A DNA stretch of 64,000 nucleotides. Source: Hydrogenophaga sp. Its GTDB lineage: Bacteria; Pseudomonadota; Gammaproteobacteria; Burkholderiales; Burkholderiaceae_C. A program made the translations under genes and the position numbers. The notes beneath the pieces were generated by a model that made no database searches, was not told where the DNA came from, and worked only from the letters and a program-made list of their open reading frames with translations. The stretch is from the NCBI RefSeq assembly GCF_019264445.1, contig NZ_JAHVAB010000058.1:62001-126000 (forward strand), in the 5' to 3' direction. Positions 15,623 through 25,056 of this stretch are shown here, piece by piece (the stretch's first letter is position 1; the number at the start of each line of letters is the position of its first letter).

Positions 15623-17209
15623 TCAGGTGATGGTTCGCACGAGATCCGCCAGGCGACTTGCGCTCAACGTGGGTCCGTTCCAGTGATCGGCCAGCCACCC
15701 ATGTTGATAGACCGCCCTGGCCACGCTGTCCAGGGCGTGTGATCGCGGTTCTCCGGGGTGTGCGAGTGCGCTGCCAATCATCCCGGCAAGGACATCGCCC
15801 GTGCCCGCCGTGGCCAGCCTGGCGTTGCCGCTGGCATTCACCAGCGGATTCGCGCCTGGCGCGGCCATCACAGTGCCTGAGCCCTTGAGCACACAGATCG
15901 CGCCGAAGCGCTCAGCGATACCTTGTGCCGCATTCCAGCGATCGCCCATCACATCGGCCGTTGTGATGTTCAACAGGCGCGCGGCCTCCAGCGGGTGAGG
16001 CGTGAGCACCGTCACCAGGTCTCTGTCTTTGCGCTGGCTGAGCAGCAGTTGAAGCGCCGGATCATCGGCCACAGCGTTGAGCCCGTCGGCATCCAGCACC
16101 AGGCATCGAGCGGCCAAGAGAACGCGTGGCAGGACGGGGGCGATGGCGGTGCCGCCACCGCAGCCACACACGACAGTGGCCTCGCTCAGGGCGCTGGCCT
16201 CCAGCAGGCGTTCAAGGTGACGAAACATGAGTTCGGGACAGGCCGGGTCCCAATGGAGGTTGCTGTCGCTGGCCTCGTTCAGCAGGCCGACAAACACGCG
16301 TCCAGCGCCTGCATGCAGAGCGGCCCTGGCTGCGAGGATGGCGGCGCCCGTCATGCCTGCGCCGTGCGTTGCGATGCTCTGGCCGCCTATCACAAAGACA
16401 TCGCCAAAACTGCCTTTGTGGCTGGCATGGGTTCTCTGATGGGCGGCGCTTTCTTCGAATGGAAAGCCGGACAGCCAAGCCGCCGGCTCAAGGCTGGTGT
16501 TCCCGCTTGTCCCCAGGTCATCGAACCACACTTCGCCCGCCGCGTCGCGTCCGGCACCCGTAAACAGACCGGGCTTGAGCGTGAGCAACGACAGGGTGTA
16601 TCTCGGGCCGGGCAGGACAGTGCTGCGGGACGAAGGGAGCGGTGTCAGCGTGCCCGTGTCGGCGTGCAGCCCACTGGGCAGATCGACGCACAGCACGGGC
16701 TGGCAGCTCGCTCGAAGCACAGCGAGCCAGGAAGCTGTCTCGCCTTCAAAGGGGCGTGTCGTGCCGATGCCGAAAAGCGAATCGATGGCCAGATCGAAGG
16801 TTTCCGGGGGATGGTCGCCAAAGACCACACCCGCTTCACGCGCAGCGTGCAGCGCCTGACGGGCGTCACTGGGCAACTGCGCTTCGTCTTTGCCTGTGCG
16901 CGTCACCACCACCTTGCACGAACTGCCATTGCGCAGCGCCATGCGATGGAGGTGCATGGCAGCAATCAATCCGTCGCCACCGTTGTTGCCGGGACCGCAG
17001 GCGATCCAGATCGTGCGAGCATGCGGCGCAATCGCGAGTGCCAGCCGGGCTACCGAGTGGCCCGCGCGGGTCATCAGTGTGTGAGGGGGCAGCGTGGAGG
17101 ACGCAAGTTGTTCCACACGGCGCGTCGCTGCTTCGCCATGCAAGGCCTCTCGGCAGTCGCCCGTGATCTGCCGCATGTGACTCGGTGGCAGCATGTGATG
17201 GATGCCCAT
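15623..17209 (-). CDS. nnr: bifunctional NAD(P)H-hydrate epimerase / ADP-dependent dehydratase
   Basis: A 528-residue fusion. The N-terminal YjeF epimerase domain (about 20-220) has GPGNNGGDGL and VDLPSGLHADTG. The C-terminal ribokinase-like dehydratase domain (about 260-520) has HKGSFGDVFVIGG, LDADGLNAV, LTPHPLEAARLL and NARLATAGTGDVLAGMIG. It repairs the hydrated, damaged forms of NADH and NADPH. The length and order match bacterial Nnr. In the first domain CGPGNNGGDG is intact, so both activities are expected. The start at 17209 is one of several close ATGs (MGIHHM). It lies upstream of nothing obvious on its strand and is preceded by dadA-like. Confidence 0.95.
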   Translation of the reverse strand: MGIHHMLPPSHMRQITGDCREALHGEAATRRVEQLASSTLPPHTLMTRAGHSVARLALAIAPHARTIWIACGPGNNGGDGLIAAMHLHRMALRNGSSCKVVVTRTGKDEAQLPSDARQALHAAREAGVVFGDHPPETFDLAIDSLFGIGTTRPFEGETASWLAVLRASCQPVLCVDLPSGLHADTGTLTPLPSSRSTVLPGPRYTLSLLTLKPGLFTGAGRDAAGEVWFDDLGTSGNTSLEPAAWLSGFPFEESAAHQRTHASHKGSFGDVFVIGGQSIATHGAGMTGAAILAARAALHAGAGRVFVGLLNEASDSNLHWDPACPELMFRHLERLLEASALSEATVVCGCGGGTAIAPVLPRVLLAARCLVLDADGLNAVADDPALQLLLSQRKDRDLVTVLTPHPLEAARLLNITTADVMGDRWNAAQGIAERFGAICVLKGSGTVMAAPGANPLVNASGNARLATAGTGDVLAGMIGSALAHPGEPRSHALDSVARAVYQHGWLADHWNGPTLSASRLADLVRTIT

Positions 17210-17292
17210 GATTGACGTGTCCGTGTAAGGTGAGTCGAGGCCGGAGCAGCGGCCTGCGACGCAAGTTGCAGCGGGTCATTTCATCACGATCG

Positions 17293-17322
17293 GGCTGGCG
17301 GCACGTGGTGTGCCCGCCAGCC
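17293..17322 (-). terminator. stem-loop directly after the D-amino-acid dehydrogenase stop
   Basis: GGCTGGCGG/CCGCCAGCC, a 9-bp stem with a 12-nt loop, touches the stop codon at 17323. There is no U-tract on the minus strand, so it may be an mRNA-stabilising or Rho-assisted end rather than an intrinsic terminator. Confidence 0.35.
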
Positions 17323-18621
17323 TCAGAGGCCGTAGCGTTGGGGCGAGCAGCCGCCGACGTCGATGTCGGTGTCGCGGCCTGCCAGTTGGTCGGCCAGCAC
17401 CCGTGCTGTGCCACAGGCCATCGACCAGCCCGCCGGTCCATGGCCCACGTTAAGCCAGACGCCGGTGTGCCGCGTGGCGCCGAGCAGGGGTGGGCCGTCG
17501 GGCAAGGTGGCTTGCGCCCCATGCCACTCCTGAATGCTGCCTCTCGGACCGCCGAGTCGAACCGCACCGGGGAACCAGTCGTTCAAAACGTCGTAGAGCT
17601 GTCGCAGGGCCGCTTTGGACAGCTGCCCCGGCACAGAACCGAATTCGCTGCCACCGGCCACCCGAATGCGCTGACCAAGCCGGGCAATGGAGACGCCATG
17701 CCGTGCGTCCAGCACGGCTGACGTGGGCGCGTCGAGCGGCTCTCGAACGGCCGCACTGAGCGAGTGGCTGTGTACGGATTGCAGTGGCAAGCGAAGGCCC
17801 AGCGGCTGCAAAAGCCGTGCGCTTTGCACGCCTGCACAAACGACCACAGCATCGAATGTCTGCGTTTCGTTTTCAGGTGCCGATGAAGCTTCTGCGGTCT
17901 GCTTGCTCGGGGAAAGCCGCAAAGCCACTCCCTTTGCTTCAACCCGCGGTTCAATCGCCTGCACCACGGTATCGAACGCAAAGCGACACCCCAGATGCTG
18001 CGCCTGCGCCCGGATCGCCAGCGCAAATTCTCTGCAGTTGGCTGCGGCGTCCCCCGCCAGTTCCACCGCGCCGTGCAAAGGTGTGTCTGGATGGAGGGCG
18101 GGTTCCAGCGCGCGCGCCTGATCGGCCGAAAGCTCCCGGTGCGCGATCCCGAGTTCTTTCAGTTGCTGAAGCGCGGGTCGGGCCTCATCAGCTGCGCGAG
18201 CGCTGCGCCACAGCACCAGCATGCCCTGGCTCCGATCGTGATCGAGGCCGCGCTCCTCCGTCATGGCGAGCAGGCGTTCCTGGCTGTAACGCATCAATTG
18301 GTGGCTTTGCATGTGGTGCGCTGCCTGGCGAGCGCCATGACCGGCCTGCAGCCAGCGCCACAACCAGCGCCATTCGCCGACACGGGGGATGCGGGCAAGT
18401 TTGAGTCCGTCAGCGGACGACGACCAAGGCATGCGAAGGCGCCGCTCAGGCTGCGACCAGGGGGCAGTCCAGCCCGCGGCCACCAGGGCGCCGCTCGCAA
18501 AACTGGTCTCTTCCGCCACCGTGCTTCGGCGCTCGAAGACATGCACCTCATGTCCATCCAGCGCCAGCTCATACGCGGTCGCCGTGCCCACGACGCCCGC
18601 TCCGATCACCGCGACTTTCAA
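17323..18621 (-). CDS. FAD-dependent D-amino-acid dehydrogenase (DadA-like)
   Basis: A 432-residue DAO-family flavoprotein. The FAD dinucleotide fold opens the protein (VAVIGAGVVGTATAYELA, then HEVHVFERR), and the C-terminal FAD contact is WLNVGHGPAGWSMACGTA. DadA subunits deaminate D-amino acids to keto acids and pass electrons to the respiratory chain from the inner face of the membrane. No racemase (dadX) is adjacent, so substrate range cannot be read from context. The motif positions match DadA better than glycine oxidase. It runs away from rpsB. Confidence 0.82.
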   Translation of the reverse strand: MKVAVIGAGVVGTATAYELALDGHEVHVFERRSTVAEETSFASGALVAAGWTAPWSQPERRLRMPWSSSADGLKLARIPRVGEWRWLWRWLQAGHGARQAAHHMQSHQLMRYSQERLLAMTEERGLDHDRSQGMLVLWRSARAADEARPALQQLKELGIAHRELSADQARALEPALHPDTPLHGAVELAGDAAANCREFALAIRAQAQHLGCRFAFDTVVQAIEPRVEAKGVALRLSPSKQTAEASSAPENETQTFDAVVVCAGVQSARLLQPLGLRLPLQSVHSHSLSAAVREPLDAPTSAVLDARHGVSIARLGQRIRVAGGSEFGSVPGQLSKAALRQLYDVLNDWFPGAVRLGGPRGSIQEWHGAQATLPDGPPLLGATRHTGVWLNVGHGPAGWSMACGTARVLADQLAGRDTDIDVGGCSPQRYGL

Positions 18622-18972
18622 GATGCCACCTCGACCGGGGCGTGATCGAGTGCGGCTTGGCGCACGAATCGGGGCGATGGCTTGCTGCGTTCAGGCAGCG
18701 GCGGAACAGCGGGCATGAAGGTTGGGGCGCGAAAAGGCATCAGTTCGCGCGGCAAAGCGCGCTATCCGAGGGGGAGAGAGTGATCAGCGGGACTGCTATA
18801 ATCGATGGGCTTTGCACCTGCCCAACGTGATCTTAAGTGTTCACAAGACGGTGCAAGGCAAATCGCAAACCAGCCCAACCGGGTGTTGCCTGAAACGCGT
18901 CGACGCTATGTGTATCGAGACGTAATGGCAATCGGGGCTGGATTTTAGACTCAACCTCTGGAAAGTTAACTC
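18622..18972 (+). promoter_or_regulatory. rpsB upstream region with extended -10 promoter and structured leader
   Basis: This 351 bp gap holds no gene. An extended -10, TGCTATAAT, lies at 18794-18802 with no -35 match, so transcription should start near 18809 with a leader of about 165 nt. In the leader TTGCACC (18812-18818) pairs with GGTGCAA (18850-18856) around a 31-nt loop that contains GTGA/TCAC. In other bacteria free S2 represses rpsB-tsf through its leader; this hairpin is a candidate site, unproven. The promoter of the divergent dadA-like gene must also lie in the left part, but I see no clear match. Confidence 0.55.
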
Positions 18973-19728
18973 ATGTCTATCTCCATGCGCGAAATGCTGG
19001 AAGCCGGTGTCCATTTTGGTCACCAAACCCGCTTCTGGAACCCCAAGATGGCGCCGTACATCTTCGGCCATCGCAACAAAATCCACATTGTCAACCTCGA
19101 AAAGACGTTGCCTTTGTTCGAGGACGCGGCCAAGTTTGTGCGTCAGCTGTCCGCCAACCGCGGCACCATCCTGATGGTGGGCACCAAGCGGCAGTCGCGT
19201 GACATCGTCGCGCAGGAAGCCCGTCGTGCCGGCGTGCCTTTCGTGGACCAGCGCTGGCTCGGCGGCATGCTGACCAACTTCAAAACCGTCAAGACTTCCA
19301 TCAAGCGCCTGAAGGACATGCAAGCCCAGAAGGAAGCCGGCCTGGACAGCATGACCAAAAAAGAGCAGTTGATGTTCGCTCGCGAAATGGAAAAGCTCGA
19401 GAAGGACATCGGCGGCATCCAGGACATGACCGCGTTGCCCGATGCCATCTTCGTCATCGATGTGGGCTTCCACAAGATCGCGGTGCTTGAAGCCCAGAAG
19501 CTGGGTATCCCGCTGGTCGGCGTGGTCGATACCAACCACTCTCCGGTGGGCATTGACTATGTGATCCCTGGCAACGATGACTCGGCTCGCGCAGTGGCTT
19601 TGTATGCCCGCGGTATTGCTGACGCCATTATTGAAGGCCGCAGCAACGCGGTGAACGATGTCGTCAAGGCGGTGGCCGCAGAAGGCGCCGACGAGTTCGT
19701 GGAAGTCAAGGAAGACGCTGCTGCCTGA
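18973..19728 (+). CDS. rpsB: 30S ribosomal protein S2
   Basis: A 251-residue protein with the S2 signatures [40 protein letters not shown] and a C-terminal [26 protein letters not shown] segment. S2 joins the 30S subunit late and contacts S1. It is followed by a terminator-like hairpin and tsf, the conserved rpsB-tsf pair. Confidence 0.99.
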   Translation: MSISMREMLEAGVHFGHQTRFWNPKMAPYIFGHRNKIHIVNLEKTLPLFEDAAKFVRQLSANRGTILMVGTKRQSRDIVAQEARRAGVPFVDQRWLGGMLTNFKTVKTSIKRLKDMQAQKEAGLDSMTKKEQLMFAREMEKLEKDIGGIQDMTALPDAIFVIDVGFHKIAVLEAQKLGIPLVGVVDTNHSPVGIDYVIPGNDDSARAVALYARGIADAIIEGRSNAVNDVVKAVAAEGADEFVEVKEDAAA

Positions 19729-19747
19729 GCGTGGCTCCTGCATGAAA

Positions 19748-19771
19748 GAGGGGCTCGCGTAGCCCCTTTTT
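19748..19771 (+). terminator. intrinsic terminator/attenuator between rpsB and tsf
   Basis: Stem AGGGGCT/AGCCCCT with loop CGCGT and five Ts. Partial read-through would set the S2 to EF-Ts ratio, since EF-Ts is needed in different amounts from S2. Confidence 0.8.
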
Positions 19772-19841
19772 CACAAGACAAACCGATTTTGATAACTGAC
19801 TGCTGCGCCGGTGAGGCACTGCAGTGAATGGAGAAATGAAA

Positions 19842-20735
19842 ATGGCAATTACCGCAAGCATGGTCGCCGAGTTGCGCGCCAAAACCGATGCTCCGATGAT
19901 GGAATGCAAGAAGGCTCTGACGGAGGCCGATGGCGACATGGCGAAAGCTGAAGAGCTGCTGCGCGTCAAGCTGGGTACCAAGGCCGGCAAAGCCGCCAGC
20001 CGCGTCACCGCCGAAGGCGTTGTTGCCAGCGTGATCAACGGCAGCACGGGCTCCCTCATCGAAGTCAACTGCGAAACCGATTTCGTGACCAAGAACGACA
20101 GCTTCCTCGCGCTGGCCAATGCCGCGGCCAAGCTGGTGGCCGAGCACAACCCGGCCGATCTGGACGCCCTTGGGGTGCTCGCCTACAGCCAGGACGGTTT
20201 CGGTCCGACCCTGGAGGATGTGCGCAAGGGTTTGATCGGCAAGATCGGCGAAAACATGTCGTTCCGGCGCTTCAAGCGCTGGGCCAATGGGGGTCAGCTG
20301 GCGGGTTATCTGCACGGCACCCGCATTGGCGTCGTGGTTGAGTTTGAGGGTGATGCCACGGCGGCGAAAGACGTCGCCATGCACGTTGCCGCCATGAAGC
20401 CTGTGTCGCTGACCTCTGCTGACGTGCCTGCGGAGCTGATCGAGCGTGAGCGCTCTGTCGCGGCTGCCAAGGCCGCCGAATCCGGCAAGCCTGCCGATAT
20501 CGTGGCAAAAATGGTGGAAGGCTCCGTGCAGAAGTACCTTAAAGAGGTATCGCTGTTTGACCAGGTGTTTGTGAAGGCCGCCGACGGCAAGCAGACCGTG
20601 GGCGCCATGCTCAAGGCAGCGGGCACCAACGTCAAGGGCTTTACCCTTTATGTGGTCGGCGAGGGCATTGAGAAGAAGGTTGACGACTTCGCAGCTGAAG
20701 TGGCTGCGCAGGTGGCGGCCGCCAAGGGCGCCTGA
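19842..20735 (+). CDS. tsf: translation elongation factor Ts
   Basis: A 297-residue EF-Ts. The N-terminal UBA-like module is [31 protein letters not shown], and the core has the NCETDFV segment that contacts EF-Tu. EF-Ts exchanges GDP for GTP on EF-Tu. I choose ATG 19842 because GGAG lies 8 bp before it; the earlier GTG 19824 and ATG 19836 are in frame but badly placed against that site. The length is close to that of E. coli EF-Ts. Confidence 0.97.
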   Translation: MAITASMVAELRAKTDAPMMECKKALTEADGDMAKAEELLRVKLGTKAGKAASRVTAEGVVASVINGSTGSLIEVNCETDFVTKNDSFLALANAAAKLVAEHNPADLDALGVLAYSQDGFGPTLEDVRKGLIGKIGENMSFRRFKRWANGGQLAGYLHGTRIGVVVEFEGDATAAKDVAMHVAAMKPVSLTSADVPAELIERERSVAAAKAAESGKPADIVAKMVEGSVQKYLKEVSLFDQVFVKAADGKQTVGAMLKAAGTNVKGFTLYVVGEGIEKKVDDFAAEVAAQVAAAKGA

Positions 20736-20757
20736 TCTCACACGCCGACTGAAGACA

Positions 20758-20786
20758 GCAACGGGCCGCAAGGCCCGTTGCTTCTT
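20758..20786 (+). terminator. intrinsic terminator after tsf
   Basis: GCAACGGGCC/GGCCCGTTGC with tetraloop GCAA, followed by TTCTT. It separates rpsB-tsf from pyrH. Confidence 0.8.
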
Positions 20787-20884
20787 GTGAGGCTAATTTA
20801 CGCTCGTGACCAGCAGGCGGGCTCGACCTCCTCGCTACACTTGCCGGCTGAATCTTTGTTTATCGATTTCCTGAAAGTTGCCGC

Positions 20885-21595
20885 ATGCCAGCCTACAAAC
20901 GGATTCTGTTGAAACTGTCGGGTGAGGCCCTCATGGGCGATGACGCTTTCGGCATCAACCGGGCCACCATCGTGCGCATGGTGGAGGAGATTGCCGAAGT
21001 CACTCGTTTGGGTGTCCAGGTCGCCATCGTGATCGGTGGCGGGAACATTTTTCGTGGTGTGGCGGGCGGTTCGGTCGGGATGGACCGTGCCACAGCCGAC
21101 TACATGGGCATGCTCGCCACCGTGATGAACTCGCTCGCGCTGGCCGACACCATGGAAAAGGCCGGTTTGGTGGCCCGCGTGATGTCTGCCATCGCGATCG
21201 AACAGGTGGTTGAGCCCTATGTGCGCCCCAAGGCTTTGCAGTATCTGGAGGAGGGCAAAGTTGTGGTGTTTGCTGCAGGTACTGGCAACCCGTTCTTTAC
21301 CACCGATACGGCCGCAGCCCTCAGAGGCGCGGAGATTGGCGCGGAGATTGTTCTCAAGGCCACCAAGGTCGATGGTGTGTATAGCGCGGACCCCAACAAG
21401 GATCCCGATGCGACCCGGTACACCACGATTTCGTTCGATGAAGCGATGACCAAGAACCTTCAGGTCATGGACGCCACGGCATTCGCTCTCTGCCGCGACC
21501 AGAAGCTTCCGGTCAAGGTGTTCTCCATCTTCAAGCCCGGTGCACTTCGCAAGGTGGTGCAGGGGGGCGACGAGGGCACGCTGGTTCACGTGTAA
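20885..21595 (+). CDS. pyrH: uridylate kinase (UMP kinase)
   Basis: A 236-residue amino-acid-kinase fold. It opens [20 protein letters not shown], has the GGGNIFRG nucleotide-binding loop and [17 protein letters not shown], and ends in [11 protein letters not shown]. It phosphorylates UMP to UDP for pyrimidine and UDP-sugar synthesis and is a hexamer in other bacteria. It is followed 46 bp later by frr, the conserved pyrH-frr-uppS-cdsA order. Confidence 0.98.
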   Translation: MPAYKRILLKLSGEALMGDDAFGINRATIVRMVEEIAEVTRLGVQVAIVIGGGNIFRGVAGGSVGMDRATADYMGMLATVMNSLALADTMEKAGLVARVMSAIAIEQVVEPYVRPKALQYLEEGKVVVFAAGTGNPFFTTDTAAALRGAEIGAEIVLKATKVDGVYSADPNKDPDATRYTTISFDEAMTKNLQVMDATAFALCRDQKLPVKVFSIFKPGALRKVVQGGDEGTLVHV

Positions 21596-21641
21596 GGGTG
21601 ACAGTGTGGTATTCCGTTTTTTGCAGCATTGAGGAGTTTTC

Positions 21642-22202
21642 ATGAGCACCGACGACATCCGCAAAACCGCTGAGCACAAGATGCTTCAATCGGTGGAAGC
21701 GCTCAAGAACAGTTTGACCAAAGTGCGCACAGGCCGTCCGAACCCCGCCTTGCTGGACACCGTGCATGTGGAGTACTACGGTTCCATGCTGCCGCTGTCG
21801 CAGGTGGCCAACCTCACCTTGCTTGATGCCCGCACCATTGGCGTCGCTCCGTGGGAAAAGGGCATGGGCGCCAAGATTGAGAAGGCTATCCGTGAGTCGG
21901 ATCTTGGTTTGAATCCTTCCAGCCAGGGCGACCTTATTCGCGTTCCGATGCCGCCGATGACGGAAGAGCGCCGCAAGGAACTCACCAAAGTGGTTCGTAC
22001 CGAAGGTGAGTCTGCCAAGATTGCCATTCGCAACCTTCGGCGCGATGCCAATGAATCTGTCAAGAAGCTGGTCAAAGACAAGCTGGCGTCTGAGGATGAC
22101 GATCGACGGTCGCAGGAAGACATTCAGAAGCTGACCGACCGCATGATCATTGAGGTGGATCGCCTGGTGGCATCCAAAGAGCAAGACATCATGGCGGTTT
22201 GA
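21642..22202 (+). CDS. frr: ribosome recycling factor
   Basis: A 186-residue RRF. It has a three-helix bundle with [37 protein letters not shown] and [11 protein letters not shown]. With EF-G it splits post-termination ribosomes. GAGGAG lies before the ATG. Its TGA overlaps a TTG that could extend uppS. Confidence 0.98.
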   Translation: MSTDDIRKTAEHKMLQSVEALKNSLTKVRTGRPNPALLDTVHVEYYGSMLPLSQVANLTLLDARTIGVAPWEKGMGAKIEKAIRESDLGLNPSSQGDLIRVPMPPMTEERRKELTKVVRTEGESAKIAIRNLRRDANESVKKLVKDKLASEDDDRRSQEDIQKLTDRMIIEVDRLVASKEQDIMAV

Positions 22203-22228
22203 ACGCCTTTCTGTCGATATCACGACCC

Positions 22229-22996
22229 ATGGCACCGTCTGCGCCCCTTCCATCCCGTCTGTTGGAGCCGCCGCGGCACGTGGCGATCGTCATGGACGGC
22301 AATGGTCGCTGGGCCCAGAAACGCTGGCTCCCGCGCGTGGCAGGGCATCGGCAGGGCGTCGATGCGTTGCGTCAGGTGGTCAAGGCCTGTATCGAACGGG
22401 GCGTCTCGGTGCTCTCCGTGTTTGCCTTCTCGTCAGAGAACTGGAAACGCCCGACGGAGGAGGTCTCAGGTCTGATGGACCTGCTGGCGATGGCACTGTC
22501 TCGCGAGGTTCCAAGTCTGCAGAAAAACGGTGTTCGCCTGCACTTCCCCGGTGATCGCAGCGCCCTTTCGGCGCGTGTGGTCCAAGGCCTTGAGAGGGCC
22601 GAGCGCGATACGGAAAACAACGAGACGCTGGTGCTGAACGTGTGTTTCAACTACGGCGGGCGTTGGGACATTGCACAGGCGGCCCGTCGTCTGGCCCTGG
22701 AGGGCGTCGAAATCACGGAGGCAAGCCTGTCAAGCGCCATGGCGCTTTCTCATGTTGGCGACCCCGACCTGCTGATTCGCACCGGCGGCGAGTTGCGCAT
22801 CAGCAATTTCCTGCTCTGGCAAAGCGCATACACAGAATTGGTGTTTACCGACTGCCTTTGGCCCGATTTTGATGAAGCCGAGCTGGACCGTGCCTTGAGC
22901 GAGTTTGCCCGTCGCGAGCGTCGTTTCGGTCAGACTTCCGAGCAGCGCACGCAGGTGGAGCCAGAGATGGCGGATGCGGGCCAGCGACATGCTTAG
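22229..22996 (+). CDS. uppS: undecaprenyl diphosphate synthase
   Basis: About 255 residues. The cis-prenyltransferase signature HVAIVMDGNGRWAQKRWLPR carries the catalytic Asp, SVFAFSSENWKRP follows, and the C-terminal GDPDLLIRTGGELRISNFLLWQ is complete. It makes the C55 lipid carrier for cell-wall and LPS synthesis. ATG 22229 lies just upstream of the domain. A TTG at 22199, overlapping the frr stop, would add ten residues and gives tighter coupling, so the start is uncertain by ten codons. Confidence 0.96.
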   Translation: MAPSAPLPSRLLEPPRHVAIVMDGNGRWAQKRWLPRVAGHRQGVDALRQVVKACIERGVSVLSVFAFSSENWKRPTEEVSGLMDLLAMALSREVPSLQKNGVRLHFPGDRSALSARVVQGLERAERDTENNETLVLNVCFNYGGRWDIAQAARRLALEGVEITEASLSSAMALSHVGDPDLLIRTGGELRISNFLLWQSAYTELVFTDCLWPDFDEAELDRALSEFARRERRFGQTSEQRTQVEPEMADAGQRHA

Positions 22997-23810
22997 GCAA
23001 CGTGTCATCACGGCGTTGGTGCTGCTGGCCGTGCTTTTGCCGGCGCTGTTTTATCCGTCGATAGAGCCGTTCGCGGCACTGACGTTGCTGTTGATCGTGG
23101 CGGCTGGTTGGGAGTGGGCGCGACTGAACGGCTGTGGCTCAACGGTCTCCGCGTGGGTGGGTGTGGGCCTGGGAGTGCTCATGGCGCTCGTGTGGTATTT
23201 CGGCGGCTTGAGCCTCCCGCTGCGCTCACTGTGGATCGCCGTGGGGACGGCTTGGGTGCTGCTCGCGGCGGTCATGCTGTGGCGTGGTGTGGCGGGTTGG
23301 GGCGCGTGGCCGCGCGTCCTGCGCCTCTGGCTCGGGCTGGTGCTCATCGCCTGCGCATGGCTTGCCATGGTGCATGCGCGGCTCATTGGTTTGGGGTTTC
23401 TTTTGTCGGTGCTGCTTCTGGTGTGGATGGCCGATGTCGCGGCCTACTTTGGCGGCAAGGCGCTGGGCAAGCGCAAGCTCGCTCCCACCATCAGTCCGGG
23501 GAAAAGCTGGGAGGGCGCCATCAGTGGCCTGTTGGGCGTTTGCCTGCTGGCAGCGGGCTGGATCTGGTGGGACGCTCAGGGTGTGAGCCTTTACGGCCGA
23601 CTCTGGAGCTTCGGCCCCTTGCTCGCAGTGCTGTCCCTGGTGTTTCTGGTTGCGATGAGCGTGGTGGGCGATCTGGTGGAATCGTTGGTCAAGCGAAGTG
23701 CAGGCGCCAAGGATTCCAGTCAGCTGCTACCGGGCCATGGTGGCGTGCTGGACCGGGTCGACGCGCTCTTGCCGGTCTTGCCACTTGCCATGTTGTTTGC
23801 CACCCTGTGA
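22989..23810 (+). CDS. cdsA: phosphatidate cytidylyltransferase (CDP-diglyceride synthase)
   Basis: About 273 residues with seven or more membrane segments. The family signature near the C-terminus is VGDLVESLVKRSAGAKDSS followed by PGHGGVLDRVDALL. It converts phosphatidate and CTP to CDP-diacylglycerol, the precursor of all phospholipids. ATG 22989 (MLRQRVITALVLLAVLLP) overlaps the uppS stop by 8 bp. The open frame extends to 22905, but the extension is a shadow of uppS. Confidence 0.96.
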   Translation: MLRQRVITALVLLAVLLPALFYPSIEPFAALTLLLIVAAGWEWARLNGCGSTVSAWVGVGLGVLMALVWYFGGLSLPLRSLWIAVGTAWVLLAAVMLWRGVAGWGAWPRVLRLWLGLVLIACAWLAMVHARLIGLGFLLSVLLLVWMADVAAYFGGKALGKRKLAPTISPGKSWEGAISGLLGVCLLAAGWIWWDAQGVSLYGRLWSFGPLLAVLSLVFLVAMSVVGDLVESLVKRSAGAKDSSQLLPGHGGVLDRVDALLPVLPLAMLFATL

Positions 23811-23814
23811 TGTC

Positions 23815-24999
23815 ATGACCGGAATGCAATCTGTCACGATCCTTGGCTCGACGGGCTCCATTGGAGTCAACACACTCGACGTGATCGCGCGGCATCCGCA
23901 GCGTTACTCGGTGTTTGCCCTCACCGCGTCCACGCAGGTCGATCTCATCCTGGCGCAGTGCCAGGCCTTTTCCCCGCAATACGCCGTGATGGCCAGCCCC
24001 GAGCACGCCCAGCAGCTCGCCCTGAAGGTGCGAGAACTCGGACTGTCCGTCGAGGTGCTGTCTGGTGCGCAGGCGCTTTGTGACGTGAGCGCCCATGCCG
24101 ATGTTCATGCGGTCATGGCGGCGATCGTCGGAGCGGCCGGGCTCGCACCCAGTCTTGCCGCAGCGCGCGCAGGCAAGAAGCTCTTGTTGGCCAACAAAGA
24201 GGCGCTTGTGGTGGGCGGGGAACTGTTCATGCAGGCGGTGCGCGAAGGCGGTGCCACACTGCTGCCGATCGACAGTGAGCACTCTGCGGTGTTCCAGTCG
24301 CTTCCCGAGGACCCCTCCACCTGGTCGCGCCGGGTGGAAAAGATCGTTCTTACCGCCTCTGGCGGGCCTTTCCGCACGCGCGACCCTCTGACACTGCACG
24401 AGGTCACGCCCGAGCAGGCATGTGCTCACCCCAACTGGGTGATGGGCCGCAAGATTTCCGTCGACTCGGCAACGATGATGAACAAGGCGTTGGAGGTCAT
24501 CGAAGCCAGCTACCTGTTTGCACTGCCGGGCTCCCAAATCGAGGTGGTGATCCATCCGCAGAGCGTGATCCACTCCATGGTGCAGTACCGAGATCGCTCT
24601 GTTGTGGCGCAGCTGGGCACGCCCGACATGCGCGGCCCCATCGCCTACGGCCTGTCGTGGCCTGAGCGGATCGAATCTGGCGCCGCAGCGCTGGACTTTT
24701 CATCGATGGGCGCCTTGAGCTTCGAGAGGCCGGACGAGCAGCGTTTTCCCGGTTTGCATCTGGCTTGGCAAGCGCTTGAGGGTCCCCGCGGTACAACGGC
24801 TGTGCTCAATGCCGCCAACGAGGTGGCCGTGGAGGCATTCCTCGGTGGTCGATTGCGTTTCGATCAGATTCACACGGTCAACCATGCAACTTTGCAAGCC
24901 TTGAGCCCATCGAAGCCGCAGAGCCTGGGAGATCTTCTGGCCATCGATGCGCACGCTCGAGAGCTGGCGCAAGGGCAGATCGCCGGGCTTGCGCGCTGA
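23815..24999 (+). CDS. dxr: 1-deoxy-D-xylulose 5-phosphate reductoisomerase
   Basis: About 394 residues. The NADPH fold is VTILGSTGSIGVNTLDVI, LLANKEALVVGG follows, metal and substrate residues are in PIDSEHSAVFQ and TASGGPFR, and ATMMNKALEVIEA is complete. It is the committed step of the MEP isoprenoid pathway, which feeds uppS in the same operon. ATG 23815 lies 4 bp after cdsA; ATG 23824 is an alternative. Confidence 0.97.
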   Translation: MTGMQSVTILGSTGSIGVNTLDVIARHPQRYSVFALTASTQVDLILAQCQAFSPQYAVMASPEHAQQLALKVRELGLSVEVLSGAQALCDVSAHADVHAVMAAIVGAAGLAPSLAAARAGKKLLLANKEALVVGGELFMQAVREGGATLLPIDSEHSAVFQSLPEDPSTWSRRVEKIVLTASGGPFRTRDPLTLHEVTPEQACAHPNWVMGRKISVDSATMMNKALEVIEASYLFALPGSQIEVVIHPQSVIHSMVQYRDRSVVAQLGTPDMRGPIAYGLSWPERIESGAAALDFSSMGALSFERPDEQRFPGLHLAWQALEGPRGTTAVLNAANEVAVEAFLGGRLRFDQIHTVNHATLQALSPSKPQSLGDLLAIDAHARELAQGQIAGLAR

Positions 25000-25056
25000 C
25001 CCGCGTGTGCATTCGCCCGGTACGCTCGTCTCTCAGTCCTGCACCTACACATCGTC

